Assembly (NCBI GenBank): GCA_002347405.1
Contig: DDXB01000041.1
Coordinates: 1 to 64,000, forward strand
DNA: 64,000 nucleotides
From: Rhodocyclaceae bacterium UBA2271
GTDB lineage: Bacteria; Pseudomonadota; Gammaproteobacteria; Burkholderiales; Rhodocyclaceae
Direction: 5' to 3'
Below the pieces are notes generated by a model. That model was given only the letters and a program-made list of their open reading frames with translations. It made no database searches and was not told the DNA's origin. Positions 24,115-33,272 of the stretch are shown piece by piece. The stretch's first letter is position 1, and every line of letters begins with the position of its first letter. The translations under genes and the position numbers were made by a program.

Positions 24115-25872
24115 ATGATTGCGCGATCCGCCTTCCTGTATGGCTTGCTGCTATGGCTGGTAGCTGCGAACGTGCTGGCCGGGACGACCATCCGCGTCGG
24201 GGTGCTGGCCTACCGTGGCACCGGCGAGGAATTGTCCAACTGGGAAAATCTGCCGGCACAGCTCGCCGCAGCCATTCCAGATCACACCTTCGAGGTACGC
24301 TCATTGGCCGGCCCGGCCCTGCACGAGGCCGTCCAGGCCGGCGAACTGGCATTCGTGATCACCAACAGCAGCCAGTATGTGGCGCTGGCCGCCGAATTCG
24401 GCATTCAGCGCATCGCCACGGTGATGCTGCCCGAGGCGCTGTCATCGAAAGAATCGCTGGGCTCGGTGGTGCTGACCCTGGCCGGCCGTGACGACCTGAA
24501 GCAACTGACCGATCTGCGCGGCAAGCGCATCGCCACCATGGCCCCCGATGCCTTCGGCGGCTATCTGGTGGCGGCGCGCGAACTGTTGCGCGCCGGCGTC
24601 GATCTGGAAGCCGGCGACGCCCGGCTGCTGTTCGTCGGTTTTCCCATGCGGCAGGCCATCGAAGCGGTGAGCAGCGGCAAAGCCGACGCCGCCATCATCC
24701 GCACCTGCCTGCTCGAGCAGTCGGCGGCCAGGGGCATGCTGCGCGCCGCCGATTACAAGGTGGTGGCGCCACGGCAACACGCCGGCTTCCCCTGTGCGGC
24801 ATCCACGCCGCTCTACCCGGACTGGCCGATCGCCGCCGCCCGCGGCGTCGATCGCCAACTGGCCAAGGACGTGGCCATGGCGCTGCTGTCGCTGCCGCCC
24901 TCGCCCACGGGCCTGACGTGGGACGTGCCCGCCGACTACCAGCCGGTGAGCGATCTCTATCGCGAAATGATGCTCGGCCCCTACGCCGACCTGCGCACCT
25001 CGACATTCCAGGGCGTGCTCAAGAACCACCGCCTTTTTCTGCTGGGGATTTTCCTGCTCATCGTCGGCGGAATCATTCACGCCGTGCGCGTCGAATATCT
25101 GGTACGGCGCCGCACCGCCGAGCTGCGGGCCGCCCAGGCCCAGGCGCGCGACCTGCAACGCAAGACCGAACACATGGCGCGCCTGTCGATCCTTGGCGAA
25201 ATGTCGGGCACCCTGGCACATGAACTCAACCAGCCGCTGACCACCATCGCCGCCTATGCCCAGGGCATGGAGCGGCGGTGCGCCGCCGGCAATGCCGACA
25301 CGACCCTGATCACCGAGACCTTGCGCGAGATATTTGCCCAGACCGAGCGCGCTGCCGGCGTCATCCGCCGCGTGCGCAACTTTGCCGGGAAACGCGCCGC
25401 CACGCGCGAAGTCCGGCCCATCGCCGCCACGGTGCGCGAGGCCATCAACCTCCTGACCACCCTGATGCCCGATCTGCCGCCCGTCGTCATGGACGACCAG
25501 CTTCCGGACGGAACGACCGCCCTGGCCGACCACCTGCAATTGCAACAGGTGCTGCTCAACCTGATGAAAAATGCCGCCGAGTCGATGCGCGAACTACCCT
25601 ACTTCAGGCGCACGATCACCGTCACCCTGTATCGGACCGACGGCGATCTGATCATCGCGGTAGCCGACCGCGGCCCAACCGTGCTGGCGGAAACATTGGC
25701 CCAACTGTTTGAGCCTTTCTTCACCACCAAATTCGATGGCCTCGGCCTCGGTCTGGCGATCTGCAAGAGTATTATCGAGGCCCACGGCGGACGGCTCCAG
25801 GTCAAGCCACGCGATCCTCCGCCCGGTCTCGTCTTCCATTTCAACCTGCCCGAAAAACGCAATGCCAAGTAA
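24115..25872 (+). CDS. TtrS-like sensor histidine kinase with PhnD-type periplasmic domain (paralogue 2)
   Basis: 585 residues: signal peptide (MIARSAFLYGLLLWLVAANV), a PhnD-like periplasmic domain, membrane helix (about 306-323), and kinase core with H369 in TLAHELNQPL, N box NLMKNAAES, a weak G1 (ADRGPT) and GLGLGL. Same architecture as the kinase at 5732, including the paired Cys C198 (IIRTCLLEQ) and C227 (GFPCAAST) and the LYPDWP motif, so the two are paralogues. Family members sense tetrathionate or thiosulfate; the ligand here is unknown. It overlaps its regulator gene by 11 bp and is divergent from the rhodanese-like gene. Confidence 0.9.
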   Translation: MIARSAFLYGLLLWLVAANVLAGTTIRVGVLAYRGTGEELSNWENLPAQLAAAIPDHTFEVRSLAGPALHEAVQAGELAFVITNSSQYVALAAEFGIQRIATVMLPEALSSKESLGSVVLTLAGRDDLKQLTDLRGKRIATMAPDAFGGYLVAARELLRAGVDLEAGDARLLFVGFPMRQAIEAVSSGKADAAIIRTCLLEQSAARGMLRAADYKVVAPRQHAGFPCAASTPLYPDWPIAAARGVDRQLAKDVAMALLSLPPSPTGLTWDVPADYQPVSDLYREMMLGPYADLRTSTFQGVLKNHRLFLLGIFLLIVGGIIHAVRVEYLVRRRTAELRAAQAQARDLQRKTEHMARLSILGEMSGTLAHELNQPLTTIAAYAQGMERRCAAGNADTTLITETLREIFAQTERAAGVIRRVRNFAGKRAATREVRPIAATVREAINLLTTLMPDLPPVVMDDQLPDGTTALADHLQLQQVLLNLMKNAAESMRELPYFRRTITVTLYRTDGDLIIAVADRGPTVLAETLAQLFEPFFTTKFDGLGLGLAICKSIIEAHGGRLQVKPRDPPPGLVFHFNLPEKRNAK

Positions 25873-26494
25873 GCCCACAATTCCGCTGGTGCATGTCATT
25901 GACGACGATGCCGCGTTACTGCGCGCCGTGACATTTTTGCTTGAATCAGCCAGTTGGAAAGTCGCATCCTACGCCTCGGCCGAGGAATTTCTCGCCGCCT
26001 GGGAAGACCCGGCACCCCCCGGTTGCCTGCTCCTCGATATCCGCATGCCGATGATGAGCGGACTCGAGTTACAACGCATACTCAGTGAGCGCGAGATTGC
26101 GCTGCCGGTGATTTTCATGACCGGTCACGGCGACGTATCGATGGCCGTGGAGGCAATGAAGCTTGGCGCCAGAGATTTCATTGAAAAACCGTTCAAGGAC
26201 CAAACCTTGCTCGACGCCGTCGCCATGGCGGTGCGCTGTTGTGTGGCCCGCCACGAGGAAGATTCTGTGCAGCGCGCATTGTGCGAGAGGCTGGAGAAAC
26301 TCTCGCCTCGCGAGCGGCAGGTCGCCCGACTGCTCGCGGAAGGCCTGCCCAACAAGGCGATCGGCCAAAAACTCGAGATCAGCGAGCGAACGGTTCAGGT
26401 ACACCGTCTGCACCTGATGGAAAAACTCGACATTCATTCCGCGGCCGAACTTTCGCAGATGATGCTGCGGGCCAACAGCGGCAACAACACTTGA
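25862..26494 (+). CDS. TtrR/FixJ-like response regulator (paralogue 2)
   Basis: 210 residues with a receiver (D59 in LLLDIRMP, T87 in FMTGHGD) and a LuxR-type DNA-binding domain (LSPRERQVARLLAEGLPNK then ISERTVQVHRLHLMEKL). The ATG at 25862 lies inside the last codons of the kinase, an 11-bp overlap. It is the same length as the regulator at 7494. Likely controls promoters between the two systems; a FixJ-like palindrome at 21252 is a candidate site. Confidence 0.92.
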   Translation: MPSKPTIPLVHVIDDDAALLRAVTFLLESASWKVASYASAEEFLAAWEDPAPPGCLLLDIRMPMMSGLELQRILSEREIALPVIFMTGHGDVSMAVEAMKLGARDFIEKPFKDQTLLDAVAMAVRCCVARHEEDSVQRALCERLEKLSPRERQVARLLAEGLPNKAIGQKLEISERTVQVHRLHLMEKLDIHSAAELSQMMLRANSGNNT

Positions 26495-26496
26495 GC

Positions 26497-26540
26497 CGCC
26501 GTACCCGCTTCGGGGCATTTCATCCCACCAGCACCGACTT
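26497..26540 (+). repeat. Dispersed repeat family 1, long form
   Basis: GCCGTACCCGCTTCGGGGC, then ATTTCATCCCACCAGCACC and GACTTT, directly upstream of the cobalamin adenosyltransferase start. It occupies nearly the whole 55-bp gap. Confidence 0.85.
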
Positions 26541-26549
26541 TATAAAATC

Positions 26550-27101
26550 ATGGGCTACCGACTCTCGAAAATCTATACCCGTACCGGCGACGCCGGGACT
26601 ACCGGCCTGGGCGACGGCTCGCGCATCGGCAAGGATGCGCCACGCGTCACCGCCCTTGGCGATGTCGATGAACTGAACTCGATCATCGGCGTGCTGCTCT
26701 GTGAAGAATTACCGGACGCAGTGCGCAACTTGCTCACCGGTGTGCAGCATGACCTGTTCGACCTGGGCGGCGAATTGTCGGTACCCGGTGGTGCATTTCT
26801 CAAGGCCACCCAGCCGGGCCGGCTGGAAGCCGCCATCGACCGCTACAACAAGGAACTGGAACCGCTGAAGGAGTTTATTTTGCCCGCCGGCACGCGCGCC
26901 GCTGCCGTGGTTCATCAGGCCCGCACTGTCTGCCGGCGCGCCGAACGCAGCGTAGTCGCGCTGGCGCAATCCGAGGCGGTTTCGGAAGCTTCCCGGCAAT
27001 ACCTGAACCGACTCTCCGACCTGCTGTTCGTGCTGGCCCGCTGGTTGAACAAACACGCCGGGCACGGTGACGTACTCTGGCAAAAGGGCATCAACGCCTG
27101 A
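26550..27101 (+). CDS. pduO: PduO-type ATP:cob(I)alamin adenosyltransferase
   Basis: 183 residues with the family's N-terminal ATP-binding motif (KIYTRTGDAGTTGLGDGSR), the central VDELNSIIG helix and the C-terminal signature RTVCRRAERSVVAL...LNRLSDLLFVLARW. It transfers the 5'-deoxyadenosyl group of ATP to cob(I)alamin to make coenzyme B12 in the cytoplasm. Length is normal. The gene follows a repeat-family-1 copy that replaces a conventional Shine-Dalgarno region, and is convergent with the cNMP-binding gene (12-bp gap). No riboswitch was recognised. Confidence 0.93.
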   Translation: MGYRLSKIYTRTGDAGTTGLGDGSRIGKDAPRVTALGDVDELNSIIGVLLCEELPDAVRNLLTGVQHDLFDLGGELSVPGGAFLKATQPGRLEAAIDRYNKELEPLKEFILPAGTRAAAVVHQARTVCRRAERSVVALAQSEAVSEASRQYLNRLSDLLFVLARWLNKHAGHGDVLWQKGINA

Positions 27102-27113
27102 CAGCGGCAGTAG

Positions 27114-27671
27114 TCACCCCTCCGCGAGGATGGAACGGCAGGTTTGGGTCTTGCTTTCGAGGCAATTCATCAGCTCTCCACTTACCGAGCGGAGGCGCTG
27201 GTTGAGCAGCATCAGGAGTTCCATCAGCAGCTTGACGCCGACCCGCGGCTCTTCGGATACCACGCGAATCAGGGCGGTGCGGTCAAGCACGGCAAACAGC
27301 GTCGGCTCCAATGTCACGCAACTGGCAAACCGCGGTTCTCCGTCGATCAGCGACATCTCGCCCAGCGTCTTGCCCGGGCCGGCAACCCCCATGCGCTGCG
27401 GCAGGCCGCGCGGGTCGAGCTTGACGATCTCGACACCCCCTTCGATCAGCAGCAGCATGAAATCGCCCGCCTCGCCCTCGCGAATGATTTCGGCGCCGGC
27501 GGCCGCCCGATAGCAGCGAAAATAATGTGTCAGCGTATCGATCTCCTCGCGTTCGAAATCCTCGAACAGGCGAATGTGTTCGATGACTTCAAGGATGCGA
27601 TCGACAAATCCGGTTGCATCGCCAAGCGCTGTGAAGGCGACAAAAGGGTCAGGGTGGGCAGGGACAGTCAT
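27114..27671 (-). CDS. Cyclic-nucleotide-binding domain protein without DNA-binding domain
   Basis: 185 residues dominated by a Crp-like cNMP-binding fold (about 30-150: IIREGEAGDFMLLLIEGGVEI, then GKTLGEMSLIDGEPRFASC). The Crp phosphate-binding cassette is recognisable (GEMSLIDGEPR), although the ligand is unknown. The C-terminal about 40 residues form a helix but no helix-turn-helix, so it is not a transcription factor on its own. It lies 27 bp downstream of the UbiA-like gene and is probably the last gene of that operon. Confidence 0.85.
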   Translation of the reverse strand: MTVPAHPDPFVAFTALGDATGFVDRILEVIEHIRLFEDFEREEIDTLTHYFRCYRAAAGAEIIREGEAGDFMLLLIEGGVEIVKLDPRGLPQRMGVAGPGKTLGEMSLIDGEPRFASCVTLEPTLFAVLDRTALIRVVSEEPRVGVKLLMELLMLLNQRLRSVSGELMNCLESKTQTCRSILAEG

Positions 27672-27698
27672 GGCTATGTATAAATATATAGCTGAACA

Positions 27699-28580
27699 TT
27701 ATGCCAGCAGCCAGACCACCAGTGTGAGCCAAATGAAAAATATGGCCAGCAGATGCGGGTCGGTCAGGAGTTCCCGTGCCGGATCACCACCGCCGGCATG
27801 GTGCAGGCGATACAGGTAGCGCAGCAGTCCGTAGAGTACGCAGGGTACGGTAACAATCAGCCAGGGCGTGCCGTGCAGCGCAATAGTCTCGTCGCTGACC
27901 GTATAGAGGCTGTAAGCCATCATCGTCGCACCGGCTGACAGGGTGGTGAACTGATCGAGCATGGCCGGCGTGTATTGATCGAGCACCCGCCGATGCTGCC
28001 CGCTTTCCGCCACCAGAATGTTCATTTCGGCGCGACGTTTGGCAAAGCCAAGAAATAACGTCAGCATCAGGCCACACAGCAGCAACCAGTGCGACGGCCA
28101 GATCCCCAATCCGAGCGTACCGGCCAGCAGACGCAGCATGAACCCGGTTGCGATGATGAAGACGTCCAGCACTACGACGTGCTTCAAGCCAAGGCTGTAG
28201 GCCACATTCAGCACGAAGTAGGCGACGAAAACCCAGGGGGCCTGCGAAGCTGGCAGGCCAAACGGGGCAAACAGTCCGAGCGCCAGCCCCAGGCCGAGCA
28301 ACAGGCAAACACCGGCCAGCACAAGTGCGGCCGGCACGCTCACCGCGCCGCTGGCGAGCGGCCGGTGGCACTTTTCCGGATGGCGGCGATCCTGCTCGCG
28401 GTCCAGCAGGTCGTTCATCACGTACACGGCCGATGAAATCAGGCAGAAGGCGACAAACGCCAGGAGCGCCTGCGTCACCAGAGCAGGGTCGTTCCAGGAA
28501 TGACTAAACAGCAGGCCGGCAAAAACAAAACCGTTTTTCACCCACTGGTGTGGCCGGAGCAGTTGGATCAGCGGGTGCAT
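27699..28580 (-). CDS. UbiA-superfamily prenyl-phosphate phosphoribosyltransferase-like protein
   Basis: 293 residues, eight or nine membrane helices, with the two Asp-rich sites of the UbiA superfamily: NDLLDREQDRRHPEKCHRPL in the first loop and a shorter second region near GFAKRRAEMNIL. The opening LLRPHQWVKNGFVFAGL is typical of decaprenyl-phosphate phosphoribosyltransferase-type members rather than quinone prenyltransferases. It would transfer phosphoribose to a polyprenyl phosphate at the inner membrane. Start overlaps the GT39 gene end by 13 bp, so the two are cotranscribed, probably for envelope glycans. Confidence 0.82.
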   Translation of the reverse strand: MHPLIQLLRPHQWVKNGFVFAGLLFSHSWNDPALVTQALLAFVAFCLISSAVYVMNDLLDREQDRRHPEKCHRPLASGAVSVPAALVLAGVCLLLGLGLALGLFAPFGLPASQAPWVFVAYFVLNVAYSLGLKHVVVLDVFIIATGFMLRLLAGTLGLGIWPSHWLLLCGLMLTLFLGFAKRRAEMNILVAESGQHRRVLDQYTPAMLDQFTTLSAGATMMAYSLYTVSDETIALHGTPWLIVTVPCVLYGLLRYLYRLHHAGGGDPARELLTDPHLLAIFFIWLTLVVWLLA

Positions 28581-30229
28581 GTCGCCCCTTGGAAATAGCG
28601 ATCACAAAAATAGCAGCCCGTCTGCGGCAACCAGGGCGGCAGACCGTAATAGCGGCGGCGCACATCGGCAAGTACGCTGTCGCGGTAGGCGGCGTAATCG
28701 AAAGCGCGTCCGCGCACCACCCAGAAACGCGCGCCACGCTGCTCGAAGCTGTCGATCTCGACGTTTTGAAACCAGGCGGCGTATTCATCCTGGTCCGGCG
28801 CCGACTTGCGCAGCACGGTGATGTCGCGCCCATCCTGCGTACGCCAATCGGTGAGAATGTCGTCATGGCGCGCGTGGCTGGAACCCATGCCCAGCACCGG
28901 CACATAGCGGCGCAGGTTGTAACCCAGCGTCACCGCATTCGAATAGCCATCCGAAGCCAGCAGGCTGTCGCCGGCCGCGGCCTGTAGCGCCCCCCACGCT
29001 CGCAAACCCGGCTCGCTGCCCCCCATGAAATCACCCGCAGCGGTGACAGGGGGGCGCATGCCGCCTTGGGGCGGCCCGGCGGTGGCATGAGCAACGAGGG
29101 CGCGACTCTCGAAGGTGAGCACCAGGCCGGGATAAATCTTGAACGAGCGCCAGGTTTCCAGCGGCAACCGCGAAACGACAAGGGCGACGGCCAGATGCAG
29201 TGCGGCGAATCCCATGAAAAACCACGCCAGTTTCGGCACGGCGGGGCCGGACAGCCGCCGTACCGCCAGCAGCAGGGCAAACGGCACAAAGGCCAGCACC
29301 CAATGCAGGCCGACGGTTCTGAAAAGTGACAAGGCAGCAAACAGCAGCAGGGGGACGGCCACCAGCGTGGCCAGGCTGCGATCGACAGGTGAATAGTCGG
29401 CGTGACCGAAAGGGAGCCCCTTTTCGGGACTGGCGGGACGGCGCGATGCGCGGCGTCTAAATATCAGCCACAGCACCGGCGGCGTCAACACATAGGCCAG
29501 CGTTGCCGCGTAAATCAGGGAGTTTACGACGCCAATGCCAGAGTGCGCGCCATGCCGATTGACAAAGTTGAACATGTAGTTCGACCAGCAATTGCCGGCG
29601 TTCCACCAGGCCATCAGCAGGAGGGCCGGCACGGTAATGGCATAGGTGATGGCCAGCCCGGCAAAGGCGCGCGCGTTGCGCCGGCGCAGCACATCGATCA
29701 GGTAGGCAAAGCCCAGCAACGCGGCAAAATATTTCGACAGCACCGCGCCCGCGAGAAAAATTCCCGCAAGCACATACCAACGCAGCGAGTTTTCACCATT
29801 TTCGCGGCTGGCGAAAAGCCAGGCCAGCCCGGATAGCACAGCACAGTAGACCAGTGCGGTATCGGTGGTGACAAACACATTCCAGACATTCACGGGCGCC
29901 AGCAACACCAGCAGCGCCGCCCAGTCGCGCCGCTCCGCCTGTTCCGGCCACAGCAGCGGCCAGGCCCAGCGCACCGCCAGCGCCAGGAGCACTGGCTGCA
30001 CGACCTGCGGCAGACGCAACCACCATTCGGCATCGCCGACGGCCAGCAATCCCGCCAGCAACCAGCCGATCAGCGGCGGGTGATCGTAAAAACCCCAGTC
30101 GGGAATCCACCCCCACCAGATGAAATAGGCTTCATCGCCGGTGATCGGCATGGCTGCCGCCAGCCACAGACGAAAGACCAGCGTCAGGCCAACAGCCGCA
30201 AGGAACAGACGCTGGACCGAGAACAGCAT
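28568..30229 (-). CDS. GT39 family membrane glycosyltransferase (ArnT/PMT-like)
   Basis: 553 residues with about ten membrane helices and the GT39 first-loop acidic motif GDEAYFIWW plus YDHPPLIGW, the site that handles a polyprenyl-phosphate sugar. It likely moves a sugar from a lipid-phosphate carrier to an envelope acceptor on the periplasmic face. Two stretches look like repeat DNA read in frame: RRPASPEKGLPFG (29415-29443) and GPPQGGMRPPVT with flanks (about 28990-29090), both in loops. It overlaps the UbiA-like gene by 13 bp and follows aroG by 13 bp. Confidence 0.85.
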   Translation of the reverse strand: MLFSVQRLFLAAVGLTLVFRLWLAAAMPITGDEAYFIWWGWIPDWGFYDHPPLIGWLLAGLLAVGDAEWWLRLPQVVQPVLLALAVRWAWPLLWPEQAERRDWAALLVLLAPVNVWNVFVTTDTALVYCAVLSGLAWLFASRENGENSLRWYVLAGIFLAGAVLSKYFAALLGFAYLIDVLRRRNARAFAGLAITYAITVPALLLMAWWNAGNCWSNYMFNFVNRHGAHSGIGVVNSLIYAATLAYVLTPPVLWLIFRRRASRRPASPEKGLPFGHADYSPVDRSLATLVAVPLLLFAALSLFRTVGLHWVLAFVPFALLLAVRRLSGPAVPKLAWFFMGFAALHLAVALVVSRLPLETWRSFKIYPGLVLTFESRALVAHATAGPPQGGMRPPVTAAGDFMGGSEPGLRAWGALQAAAGDSLLASDGYSNAVTLGYNLRRYVPVLGMGSSHARHDDILTDWRTQDGRDITVLRKSAPDQDEYAAWFQNVEIDSFEQRGARFWVVRGRAFDYAAYRDSVLADVRRRYYGLPPWLPQTGCYFCDRYFQGATCTR

Positions 30230-30242
30230 GCGCCGAATAAAA

Positions 30243-31310
30243 CTAGCGGGCAGCCAGCGCCAGGCGGCGCTTCTTTACCGCTTCGGCCAGCTGATCGAGC
30301 ACCGTCACGGTATCGTCCCAGCCCAGGCAGGCATCGGTGATCGAAACGCCATAGGCAAGCGGCTTGTCGGGGTGTGGGTCCTGGCGGCCTTCATTCAGAT
30401 GCGATTCGATCATCACGCCGAAGATGCGGTCCTCGCCCGCCGCCAGTTGGGCGGCGACATCGGCCGACACGTCCATCTGCCGCTTGAAATTTTTGCTGCT
30501 GTTGCCGTGCGAAAAGTCGACCATCACGCGCGCGGCCAGGCCCGATTTGCCGAGTTCAATGCAGGCCGCATCGATGCTGGCATGATCAAAGTTGGGTTGC
30601 TTGCCACCGCGCAGGATGATGTGGCAATCTTCGTTGCCGTTGGTCGACACAATCGCCGAGTGGCCGGCCTTGGTCACCGAGAGAAAATGGTGCGGCGCCT
30701 GCGCCGCGCGGATCGCATCGACGGCGATCTTGATGTTGCCGTCGGTGCCGTTCTTGAAACCGACCGGGCAGGACAGACCGGAGGCCAGTTCGCGGTGCAC
30801 CTGCGACTCGGTGGTACGGGCACCGATCGCCCCCCAGCTGATCAGGTCGGCGGTGTATTGCGGCGTGATCGAGTCGAGGAATTCGGTGGCACAGGGCAAA
30901 CCCATGCCGGTCAGTTCCCACAGCAAGCGGCGCGCCAGACGAATGCCGTCGTTGATCTTGAAACTGCCGTCCATGCGCGGATCGTTGATCAGGCCTTTCC
31001 AGCCGACCGTCGTGCGCGGCTTTTCGAAATAGACGCGCATCAGGATCAGCAGATCCTGTGCCAGCCGGTCATGCTCGGCCGTGAGGCGGCGGGCATATTC
31101 CATCGCCGAGTCGAAATCGTGTATCGAGCAGGGTCCCACCACTACCACCAGCCGGTCATCGGCACCGTGGAGAATGCGGTGGATGCCATTGCGCGCCTCA
31201 TAAGTCGTGGCAGCAGCCGTCTCGGTGACGGGGTATTCGCGCAAAACGTGTCCGGGCGGAGAAAGTTCCTTGATCTCGCGGATACGTACGTCATCGACAA
31301 TGTGCTTCAT
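30243..31310 (-). CDS. aroG: 3-deoxy-7-phosphoheptulonate (DAHP) synthase, class I
   Basis: 355 residues, full length. Class I signatures include VVVVGPCSIHD, MRVYFEKPRTTVGWKGLIND, the active-site region FKNGTDGN and a C-terminal metal/substrate segment FGVMIESHLNEG. It joins phosphoenolpyruvate and erythrose 4-phosphate in the first shikimate step, supplying the trp genes at 47-51 kb. The N-terminal extension typical of feedback-regulated isozymes is present, but which amino acid inhibits it cannot be stated. It heads the minus-strand group with the GT39 and UbiA-like genes. Confidence 0.95.
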   Translation of the reverse strand: MKHIVDDVRIREIKELSPPGHVLREYPVTETAAATTYEARNGIHRILHGADDRLVVVVGPCSIHDFDSAMEYARRLTAEHDRLAQDLLILMRVYFEKPRTTVGWKGLINDPRMDGSFKINDGIRLARRLLWELTGMGLPCATEFLDSITPQYTADLISWGAIGARTTESQVHRELASGLSCPVGFKNGTDGNIKIAVDAIRAAQAPHHFLSVTKAGHSAIVSTNGNEDCHIILRGGKQPNFDHASIDAACIELGKSGLAARVMVDFSHGNSSKNFKRQMDVSADVAAQLAAGEDRIFGVMIESHLNEGRQDPHPDKPLAYGVSITDACLGWDDTVTVLDQLAEAVKKRRLALAAR

Positions 31311-31384
31311 GGTGGCTGCCCGGAACGGAAAAAGGGAGAGATTTTACCGCAGCGCGACAAACTCCCCACGCCGCCATAAAGGTC

Positions 31385-31700
31385 AAACCTCAGCAGCCTC
31401 GCCGCCGGGCCAATCCCTCTCTCCCGACCTCTCTCCCAGAGGGAGAGAGGAGGCAGATAGCTTTCCTCTCCCGCTTGCGGGAGAGGGATTGAGGGAGAGG
31501 GCTCCCAAGGCGAGACGGCACGCGGCGCCAGCCGCAATCCGCGCCAAAGCATGAATGGGGGCGCCCCGTAACAAACGAGCGCAGCGACAACAAGCGACAC
31601 AGTCGCGCCGTTGCGGCGCAGGCTAATGCCGGCAACGCCGGCGTTAAGCCGCGTAGCGGCAGCCGTAGGCAAAAAAACAGTCGTCTCCCCCCCAGGAGTT
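31385..31700. repeat. Composite repeat region including family 2 copy B
   Basis: The 402-bp gap between aroG and tldD has no gene. It holds a 24-bp palindrome (CCCTCTCCCGC and TTGCGGGAGAGGG, 31467-31490) inside a CCCTCTC/GAGAGGG hairpin region; family 2 copy B (31505-31590: CGGCGCCAGCCGCAATCC, then GCGCCCCGTAACAAACGAGC); a GCCGGCAACGCCGGC palindrome near 31627; and a tail AGGCAAAAAAACAGTCGTC shared with the copy at 40848. Confidence 0.75.
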
Positions 31701-31712
31701 GGCGGGTCTACC

Positions 31713-33161
31713 CTACCCCGTTCCACCCACCGTCAGCCCATCGATCCGCACCGTCGGCTGACCGACGCCGACCGGCACGCTCTGGCCTTCCTTGCCGCAG
31801 GTGCCGACGCCGGGATCGAGGGCGAGATCATTGCCGATCATCGAGACGCGCGTCAGCACGTCGGGGCCGTTGCCGATCAGCGTCGCCCCCTTGACCGGCT
31901 GAGTGATCTTGCCATTTTCGATCAGATAGGCCTCGGCGGCGGAGAAGACGAATTTGCCGCTGGTGATGTCGACCTGACCGCCACCGAAGTTGGCGGCATA
32001 CAGGCCCTTCTTCACCGAGGCAATGATTTCCTGCGGATCCTTGTCGCCGGCCAGCATCGTCGTGTTGGTCATGCGCGGCAAGGGCATGCAGGCATAAGAC
32101 TCGCGGCGGCCATTGCCGGTCGGCGCCACCTTCATCAGGCGGGCGTTCATGGCGTCCTGCATGTATTGGACAAGGATGCCGTCCTCGATCAGCACGGTGC
32201 GTTGTGTCGGATTGCCTTCGTCATCGACGGACAATGAGCCGCGCCGGTTGGGCAGGGTGCCATCGTCGACGACGGTCACACCCTTGGCGGCAACACGCTG
32301 GCCGAGGCGTCCGGAGAATGCGGAGCTGCCCTTGCGGTTGAAATCGCCTTCGAGACCATGGCCGATGGCCTCGTGCAACAGAATGCCTGGCCAGCCGTTG
32401 CCGAGCACCACGGTCATCTCGCCGGCCGGCGCGGGACGCGCCGCCAGATTGATGGCGGCCTGGTGCACGGCCAGTCGCGCATACTCGGCGAGCACCGTGT
32501 CGTCGAAATAGCCATAGTCGAAGCGCCCGCCGCCGCCGGCAGAACCTTGTTCGCGCTTGCCGTTCTCTTCGAGGATGACGGTCACCGATACCCGTGACAG
32601 CGGCCTGACGTCGGCGGCCTGATGCCCGTCGGAACGCATGATCAGCACGGTTTCCCAACTGCCGGCAATGTGCGCCATGACTTGCGTGACGCGTGGATCG
32701 GCGGCACGGGCGATCTGCTCGAGCCGTTCCAGCAACTTGACCTTTTCCGTGTCGGGAAGCGAACCGAGCGGATCGGTACCGACATACAGGGCAGGCACGC
32801 TGCGTCCCGTCAGCAGCGGAGCGCGGCCATCACCACCTTGTGCGGCGATCGCCCGCGTCGCCCGCGCCGCACCCAGCAGCGCCGGCAGGCTGATTTCATC
32901 GGAATAGGCAAAGGCGGTTTTCTCGCCGCTGACGGCGCGCACCCCTACGCCCTGCTCGATATTGAAGCTGCCGGACTTGACGATCCCCTCCTCAAGGCTC
33001 CAGGTCTCCGAACGCGCATACTGGAAATAGAGGTCGGCGGCATCCAGCCGATGGCCGAACATCTCGCCAAAAACACCCGACAATTGCGACGCGCCGAGCT
33101 CGTAAGGGGTCAGCAGATGCCGTTCTGCAGTAAGGAAATGCTTGTCTTGTTCGCTGCTCAT
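31713..33161 (-). CDS. tldD: Metalloprotease TldD
   Basis: 482 residues from MSSEQDKHFLTAERHLL. The zinc motif of the TldD/PmbA family is present (LLHEAIGHGLEGDFN, HExxxH), with conserved GTCGKEGQSVPVGVGQP near the C-terminus. TldD works with TldE/PmbA in the cytoplasm in peptide processing and CcdA turnover. The start at 33161 was chosen on family alignment. The 19 residues of an upstream extension are encoded by a family-1 repeat and are unlikely to be translated. It is downstream of the nitrilase and yhdP genes, a common betaproteobacterial order. Confidence 0.94.
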   Translation of the reverse strand: MSSEQDKHFLTAERHLLTPYELGASQLSGVFGEMFGHRLDAADLYFQYARSETWSLEEGIVKSGSFNIEQGVGVRAVSGEKTAFAYSDEISLPALLGAARATRAIAAQGGDGRAPLLTGRSVPALYVGTDPLGSLPDTEKVKLLERLEQIARAADPRVTQVMAHIAGSWETVLIMRSDGHQAADVRPLSRVSVTVILEENGKREQGSAGGGGRFDYGYFDDTVLAEYARLAVHQAAINLAARPAPAGEMTVVLGNGWPGILLHEAIGHGLEGDFNRKGSSAFSGRLGQRVAAKGVTVVDDGTLPNRRGSLSVDDEGNPTQRTVLIEDGILVQYMQDAMNARLMKVAPTGNGRRESYACMPLPRMTNTTMLAGDKDPQEIIASVKKGLYAANFGGGQVDITSGKFVFSAAEAYLIENGKITQPVKGATLIGNGPDVLTRVSMIGNDLALDPGVGTCGKEGQSVPVGVGQPTVRIDGLTVGGTG

Positions 33162-33192
33162 ATGGGGGTTCCGAATAGTTTTTCTGTGCGAC

Positions 33193-33237
33193 GCCGTACC
33201 CCATGCGGGGCATTCCATCCCGCCAGCGCCGACTTTT
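33193..33237 (+). repeat. Dispersed repeat family 1, long form
   Basis: GCCGTACCCCATGCGGGGC, then ATTCCATCCCGCCAGC and GCCGACTTTTG, in the 111-bp gap between the nitrilase stop (33273) and the tldD start (33161). Confidence 0.88.
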
Positions 33238-33272
33238 GCTGGCGGAATATCAAATCACGACCTGAGTCGAGT

